A DNA stretch of 64,000 bases from Leucaena leucocephala (lineage: Eukaryota; Streptophyta; Magnoliopsida; Fabales; Fabaceae): contig CM073562.1 of the NCBI GenBank assembly GCA_037074615.1, positions 18,027,001 through 18,091,000 of the forward strand, read 5' to 3'. The notes below the pieces were generated by a model. That model was not told where the DNA came from, ran no database searches, and worked only from the letters and a program-made list of their open reading frames with translations. Both the position numbers and the translations under genes were made by a program. Positions 57,444 to 64,000 of the stretch are shown piece after piece (positions within the stretch are counted from its first letter, which is position 1; the number at the start of each line of letters is the position of its first letter).

Positions 57444-60400
57444 ATGGAGTCGACCGAGTCTTCCTGCGTGTCGTCTCCAGAGGGACCGGGACACAGCAAA
57501 CCTGCTTGGCCCCAATTCTCCTTCCCCAGGTATCTGATCCGTTCTACTCCTTCTGATTTAGTTTATGTTTTCCGTAGAGGGAAATGGCAGAGCATTGTTT
57601 TATTTACTGCTTTATTGCTTGTGGTGGGGTTTAGATGGTGTTGTTTAATGTGGGCATTGCCTATTGTACGGTCAACATTCTGAGCTTTCTCTCCTGACCC
57701 TACCGATTGCAATTCTCAAACCAACTGTTGAAGGGAATTTTTGCTTCTGCATTATGTTTGCTTCTGTCAGATTCCATGGAGAAGTCAACGTGTGTTAGGT
57801 TTCTTGTGTCAAATGCTGCGGCTGGTTCTGTCATTGGAAAGGGTGGTTCAACTATCACTGATTTTCAATCACAATCTGGAGCACGAATTCAGTTATCACG
57901 CAATCATGAGTTCTTTCCTGGGACTACAGATAGGATTATCATGGTTTCTGGGGCAATAAATGAGTTACTATAAGCTGCTGAGTGAGGTAAACACCTTTTC
58001 ATGATGTGTATTTAGTTATTTGCTAAATTACAAAATGACTGGGAATCTTTTGGAATTGATTTGTGTTTCTTCATCAGCTTCATACTGAGGATGAGAATAC
58101 TGTTGAGCCAAAAACAAAATTGAGACTTATTGTCCCTAATAGCTCTTGTGGTGGAATAATTGGCAAGGGAGGTGCTACGATTAGGTATGAGAACTTTTAT
58201 TTTGACAACATACGGGACTTACTTGTTTTTCAATTTCATATTTACAAAATATCTTCTGTTGTTATTTTGGATTTTTTGAATTTATGACGATTTCCTTTCA
58301 ATTAGATCCATGGGTTTGTTTTGTGTCCCATTTTATATTCCCCCAACTTCCCCAGAAAAAAAGGATATATTTTTGTTAGGCCAGTTATAATTTTCGCTGT
58401 GTGTAACTTTCTCAGCATATTTACATCAGTTATGCATGTGTACGAAAAGCTTAGCTTGTATGGTTCTATGCTTTTGAGCAGGTCGTTTATTGAAGACTCT
58501 CAAGCTAGCATTAAGATCTCTCCCCAAGATAATAATTATTATGGATTGAATGATAGGCTAGTGACGCTGATAGGAACACTGGATGAGCAAATGCGTGCCC
58601 TTGAGTTAATTGTTTCTAAGCTAGATGAAGATCCTTATTGTTTTGAGTCCATGAATTCTCCATTCTTATATACAGGTTTGTGTTACTAAATGATTCCTGG
58701 GAACATCTGGTAATCCATTATAGCATGTTGCTACTGTAGCCTTACTATTATGTGGTGTTCATAAAATATTCTTTATGTTATAGATATCCTATTGCATAGG
58801 TCTATAAGGCCCCAAAATAAGGTACAGTTGGGAACATAATCTTATGGAATGTAAATAGAACATCAGTTAATATCTTAAATTTAATAGGACTGTTTCCATC
58901 TAGCCAATGGATCTTGTCCCATGCTTTATATGATATCTGTGTGCTTCCTCATCTAGTTGTTAATTTATATGGATGATGTGAATATTTACTCTATCAATTC
59001 TTATAATTTAATGGTGAATGTTGTTTAGTTTCCTAATGCCCTTCATAGCACACCTCTACATGTAGTAGTTAGTAAAGTGAAGAGAATGCCTGTCATAGTA
59101 TATTATGAACAAGTCAGGTCATTTTGCAATTACAAGCCTGGTTCATCCATTGCCCTCCCTCTTGCGTTTCCTTTTTGAAGTTGATCACTTTTGCTTTGAA
59201 GATTAAGAAGGTATAAATTATGTAGTATGTCAATAAAAAGCTAGATGTAGATGTAACGGTGGATGAGGGAATATTTGTGTTCATCTTTTCTTTGAATGAT
59301 CTTCTCTATGGTAAAACTTGGAAAGCATAATTTCTATTACGTTTTTTTTTTGGTAAAATAATTTCTGGCTTTTATTTGTACAGTAGAATGTAATGGGATG
59401 AATTGGGTAGCATATTAATTTTGAAATGTTTGTACCTTGTAGCATTGAGGCTTTGTTCCCCTTCTCAATGTTGACTTGCTCATAGCTTCTTCAAATGAAA
59501 TTTACTTGTGACTATTCACTGATAATTGTGGCCTTTCCCTGTGTGATTCATAAGTTATTTATCCTTAATCTCTCATAGCATTTTATATTTCTTTTATATT
59601 ACTTTTCCCCATCTAATTCTCTATATTCAAATGTCATATAACAGAAAGAGGGTCAATTTTGGAAACTTAGCAGCAGCTTCCACTGCTAGTTATCTTGTGT
59701 ATGAGGAAAAGGAGTTTTAAGGATTTCATCATCATACATTTATTTGGGGTTCTCCATTTTAATGATGGTTATAGGATGGTAGTCAAATCGATATTTATTT
59801 ATCCCTGTTCTGTATATTTAATATGTTTGTGAGCATCTTAAGAGAAAAGAAAAATTGTTTATTATTGCTGATTTCGATGCTTAGTATATCTCACTTAACT
59901 TTAATTTTGATGTTTAGGTGTTGTCTTTTCCGGATATCATGGTGTTCCATATGCCTATGTACTTCCTTCTGTCCCAGCAACAGCGTACAATGCAACAAAT
60001 TATCGACCAAATGGTGTAGGAAAGAAGTTCCAGGACATCAAGGTTCTTCTCATTCCATCAATTTCAATTTTATTTACGCTTCCTGATTTTATGAGTTGTT
60101 AACTCAATTCTTGCTATCCTCAAATATAGTTTTTCCCCGCCACTAACTAATCCTTTGAGGCTTAATATCCCATATGGAGTCACGCTTAATTAATCTAGGG
60201 CTATTATATATGAATCAAGTTCAATTGGCGAAGGGTTGAGACGTACGACCATTTAAAATATATTCGATCCCTGGAGAGTACTACTTTGTTATAGTTCCAA
60301 TCGCGGTACTTGAGGAGGCATCCTTACTCTTGGTGCCTAGATTTACGCTTGAGAGTAATAGACGGCTCGCCTTGCCCGATATTGGTATCTCTTAGGAGAA

Positions 60401-61828
60401 AGGGAGATTTCGCCCTACCCTTAGATCGTGGATAAGTCCAACCCCTTTCTAAAAAAATTTGTACAAAAAAAAGTATCCATGTGATAAACCAAGCTTTGCT
60501 GCTGGTCCAACAACTTATAAAAAAGCGTGAGGAGTTTTATTTATTTTTTAAATAAATTTATTTGAACAGTAACCAACTTTATGCGTGGATAAACAGCAAG
60601 ATAAGAAATTACTATGATTAATCACTTCTATGTATGATAATATAAATCTGTAGTTTATGGGTCAGAACTCAATCAAACTGTTAGTTTATTTAATTGTATT
60701 TGAAGTTCGTGGTTTTGTCAACCTACAAAATAAAAGCAATGCAATTGCCAATGAGAAAAATCGACTATGATATGCTTTTAAGGAAAAATGCTTGTCTATG
60801 ACTGCTAATTACAGACATGAATGGCTACATCACAGTTGTATGTTTCTAGTATCAAACCTGGGGAATATTTCTAGACATAGTATGAGGACCTGTTTAGTTG
60901 AGCATGTGGTGGTTTTTTTTTTTTTGGGGGGGGGGTGTTGGTGTGGTTTAACCTTACAAATATATTGAAATGCTGCTCAACTTGACTGACTTCAAATTTC
61001 TAAGACGGTGCTTAGAAATTTTGCCATTATAGTCCTCAAAGAACATGGATTGTGATTTGCCAAATAAGTAAAAGAATGTAAACTTCATGTTTGAGGATTT
61101 TCCCCACGAACATCAGGAGGATTTGAACCCTAAATTCACTCACACCATTGCCCACCCCTGTTAGCTCAGGTGACTTGTCTGAGGTAGGGATAATACCATG
61201 GCTCTTCCTGTATGCTTTCACGTTTATTTTATGTCAATAGCAGATGAGAAGTTGACTAGATCTTCTGTATAAATGTTTGCATCCTCTAAATGTAAATGTG
61301 ACTTGCTCTCTAAAAGTGAACCGACATATAGTCTTCTGTTGTTTTCTAGGAGGAGCAGGGTAAATCACTGACCATCGGTGTTGCAGATGGCCATATAGGG
61401 TTGGTTGTTGGTCGTGGTGGAAGGAATATGATGGAAATTAGTCAGGTTTTCCTAATGCTAAATTATTATTTGGTTGTATGTGATTACTTGATGTCTGTTA
61501 TAATAAACTAATTTCACTTTCTCAGATTAGTGGGGCAATGATTAAGATATCAGACAGGGGTGATTTCCTATCAGGAACGACTGATAGGTATGAATGTCAC
61601 ACATACTGACATACTTCTTTTGAGCTTTGTTGAAAATTATAAAAAGTACTGTTTATTAACTTCAATCAACTTTTATTTGTATTAGGATAACCATAAACTT
61701 TTTGAGATGTTGTTTTGTCTTCATTATGGAGGAAAGTTACGATAACCGGATCACAGAGAGCCATACGAACAGCTGAAACTATGATAATGCAGAAGGTTGC
61801 TTATGCTGCTGAGAGGGCAATGGAGTAG
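57444..61828 (+). pseudogene. BTR1: KH-domain RNA-binding protein (BTR1 type) with frame breaks
   Basis: Eight exons are recognisable: 57444-57529, 57771-57986, 58078-58184, 58482-58675, 59918-60042, 61350-61445, 61526-61587, 61732-61828. They encode three KH domains with GxxG loops: GSVIGKGGSTI, GGIIGKGGATI and GLVVGRGGRNM. BTR1-type proteins bind RNA; the Arabidopsis founder binds tobamovirus RNA. From KH2 to the TAG stop every phase fits. Two breaks occur earlier. Exon 1 starts MESTESSCVSSPEG but must shift frame to reach GPNSPSPDSMEK across the splice. At the end of KH1 the frame runs into TAA at 57971-57973 and then resumes one frame over as KLLSE, with about eight residues of the usual helix missing. 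So a full-length protein cannot be made from this sequence as it stands. Intact splice sites and KH2/KH3 point to recent damage or sequence error. Confidence 0.8.
60205..60475 (+). mobile_element. tRNA-derived SINE-like element in a KH-gene intron
   Basis: An A-box-like stretch (ttcaattggcgaagggttga, about 60220-60239) and a B-box-like stretch (ttcgatccc, 60262-60270) stand about 30 bases apart, as in RNA polymerase III promoters of plant SINEs. The body with tagacggctcgccttgccc and ccctacccttagatcgtgga differs strongly in base composition from the flanking intron and ends near an A-rich tail (60450-60475). No target duplication was identified. Confidence 0.5.
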
Positions 61829-62160
61829 TTTCCATTGCATGAAGCACCCTTTTCACTCGTTGGAATGCTTGGTGAAGTGAGCCTGCCCGCTAATTGCTTT
61901 CCTATTTTTCCTTTTTTAAAGATTTATTTACGTAAATCCCATACTAGTGATGCTTTGAGTGGTCTGAATGTTGTAGTGGGAGACGGGGCGGCATATGTTT
62001 TTTTGGCTCCAGTGAGAGCGATCTTATATGAATTATTTTCAAAACAGAGTATAAGATCCATTGGGAAGGCCATTAGTGCTTCATCAAATGTAGTAATTAC
62101 AAGTATATCTTCATTTTCGTTCATTTCACTGAATGTTGCAAGTGAAAGTAGCTAATGAGT

Positions 62161-62629
62161 CCAATATGTACCTCTTTTCACAGGTTGGTCTGATATAGGA
62201 TTTGAAGATTCTTTATTTTCTGTAATAGCTATCAGCCTATCATTTGAAAATTTCCTCTGGATGGCCTATGTTTAACTGAAGCCTGAAGAATAAAAATGAG
62301 GGAATGGTGTTCAATACGTAAACAGCAAAAGGGAGAAGGAGATTAAAATTGTGTAAATGTTGTTATATTAATGTTACAAGGTATGGAATTATTACAAAAT
62401 GATAATGAAGAGGGCAACATATATGACAAGAAGCAAATGCATGCACTCACTCTTGTTGCAGGAGTTTGAGCACCACCATGCATGTACGCAATGAAATCTG
62501 CAACATTTATGGTGAATCACACTGCAATTTATTCCTCACAATCACACATATTCCAACCAACATTTCAAATCTCTACCTTACCTAACCCCATTCTAGCTAT
62601 ATATATATAGCTCCATGCTTTTAAGGTGA
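62161..62629. other. Convergent 3' flanks of the KH and glycine-rich genes
   Basis: Likely the 3' untranslated regions of both genes. No other feature seen. Confidence 0.45.
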
Positions 62630-63022
62630 TTAGCCACCCCCGCCACCTCCTCTGCCTAAGCCCCCTTCTCTGTAGCCCACAGCTAGAGCTATATCTAGAA
62701 CCCTTGAACCGCTGCCGCCATCACCAGACCCAGACCTGGACCCATAACCAGAGCCGTACCCCTTGCTCCCAGACCCACCACCTCCTCCTCTGCCTCCGCC
62801 GCCACCTGTTCCTCCTTCTACTCCCCCATATCCTTCACCCCCACCAGAGCCATACCCCGAATCGTACCCAGAACCTCATCCAAGACTCCCCCCTCCACCT
62901 CCTCCGCCGCCGCTGCCTCGACCTCTGCCAAATAAAGCATCGGGTACTAGTCTAGCAGCAAATGTGAGGTGGAAGAGGAGCAAAAGAATGAAGGCAATGG
63001 CTATGATCTTAGAGGTGGCCAT
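62630..63022 (-). pseudogene. Secreted glycine-rich protein with one in-frame TGA
   Basis: From the ATG at 63022 the frame gives a signal peptide (MATSKIIAIAFILLLLFHLT, cleavage near residue 24), then RGRGSGGGGGGGSLG, then TGA at 62876-62878 (codon 49). The same frame continues as GSGYDSGYGSGGGEGYGG, GGGGGRGGGGGSGSKGYGSG and ends in GGGGGG and TAA at 62630; 131 codons in total. Glycine-rich secreted proteins are usually cell-wall structural components. The stop replaces what would be GGA (Gly), a one-base change. The gene is minus strand, and the proline-rich open frames on the plus strand here are its shadow. Confidence 0.75.
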
Positions 63023-64000
63023 GTGTACAGCGCCAAAAGCCCAACGCGAGGAAGCTTAATTAAGAAGAGTTATTAGAGTGCAAATTTTCCTTATTGTAAA
63101 AGCTAGCATGCACCATATATTCAACTCCATCGCCATCATTTTCCAACACTCTTTACAAAAATACTTCATTCTTATATACTCGTACTAATAACCATAGCGC
63201 TACAATTATCCTTAACAAGAATAGGATTATCATATATGAACTAGATTAGATCCACTAGCAAATAAACTTAGAATGGGAAAATTGAAGTTGCATACAACAA
63301 TGGAGACGTGTGGATGTTTTGGCGTGAGCGGAACAGATGCAAAAGTGGGCAACACAAAGCATTAGAGGGGACAAACGAGTATACTCGTGCCCACTGTCCA
63401 TCCAGTCAAAACACTTGTCTATGTATGATCTAAAGTCAATCTCAATTATTGATGCTTGCCATTAACATGCTTTAGAATGGAAGGCCCTAACATTCACTCA
63501 TATAGGATACAGCCTTTTGAATGCAAATTTCACGCACAATCCACCTTCCATGGATGAACATGAATGAACGAATGAAGGATCTCGTATCTATATAAAATAA
63601 AGAGTTTATTAACAAGTATATTTGATCAAATAACGGTTAAATTTAATTTAGATAATAATTAAACTAAAATTGCTATGGTTTAAAATTTTTTAATGTAACA
63701 TTGAACCAAAATTTATTTTTCATCACAAAAGTTTTAACATGTAAAATTCTAGGGTAAAATAAGACTTTAACCATGCTTAATTTATTCATAATACAAATAA
63801 TAAAACACGGCGCAACGCGGGATACCAGTCAAGCATGCAAAAAATAGTAACGCCCACGACGTACACGGGAAACGGTATGAAGTGCTAAAAATGAAGAAAA
63901 ACGTCCCCCAACGCCTCTCCTCCTCACCTTGCCTCTCCCATTTTTAGCTATGCCCCCATTATTCTCAAACAGCTCTCCCCTTTCCCTCCTAAAGGCCCCT
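63023..64000. other. Upstream region of the glycine-rich gene and window end
   Basis: No supported gene. The last 100 bases are pyrimidine-rich (ctctcctcctcaccttgcc), like the leader of a plus-strand gene starting beyond the window, but this is only a hint. Confidence 0.35.

Noticed and set aside
27525..62878. Selenocysteine or programmed read-through at the three in-frame TGA codons
   Set aside because: Land plants lack selenoprotein machinery, and no stem-loop or shared read-through context was seen after the stops.
62626..63059. Proline-rich plus-strand frames (PPPPP runs), possible extensin-like protein
   Set aside because: They are the antisense shadow of the glycine-rich gene, which has a signal peptide and a better frame.

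Overview
This window looks like nuclear DNA of a flowering plant, almost certainly a eudicot. Genes have short exons with GT/AG introns, intergenic DNA is very AT-rich and full of small transposon remnants, and the proteins belong to land-plant families: class 2 phytoglobin, clade V MLO, serine carboxypeptidase-like, EAR-type zinc finger, glycine-rich cell-wall protein. I cannot name the species from sequence alone.

Layout, left to right. 1-6500: a probable LTR-retrotransposon end, the last exons of a GET4-like gene, an unrecognised minus-strand coding relic and three copies of one AT-rich non-autonomous transposon. 6790-9480: a complete EF-1alpha gene with a leader intron. 10860-12930 (minus): a TMEM70-like mitochondrial membrane protein, with a decayed tRNA-Pro just beyond its start. 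15090-19075: a nine-exon serine carboxypeptidase-like gene. 21500-26000: a 15-exon MLO gene of the powdery-mildew susceptibility clade. 26860-29020: a hAT-like element whose ends flank a C2H2 zinc-finger gene broken by a stop. 29190-30330 (minus): a plant RRM-like gene, also broken by a stop. 30330-34750: gene-poor AT-rich DNA. 34750-40210 (minus): three phytoglobin copies: one with a lost start codon, one intact, one wrecked and carrying a MITE. 40980-43300 (minus): MIA40. 44560-49940 (minus): a large seven-coding-exon RING-finger gene. 49940-57440: no gene seen. 57440-61830: a KH-domain (BTR1-type) gene with frame breaks. 62630-63020 (minus): a secreted glycine-rich protein gene with one internal stop.

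I assembled exon joins by hand. For EF1A, TMEM70, SCPL, MLO, phytoglobin B and the RING gene the joined lengths are exact multiples of three with consistent phases, so those models are solid. The genes are unrelated housekeeping, defence and oxygen/NO-binding functions and do not form a pathway or operon.

I did not find a clearly new biological system. The most interesting points are: two neighbouring phytoglobins that both carry Gln where the distal haem His is expected; a hAT-like element enclosing a transcription-factor gene; and an unusual number of otherwise well-preserved genes with one disabling change (three in-frame TGA codons, one lost ATG, two or more frame breaks). The last could be real gene decay or sequence error.
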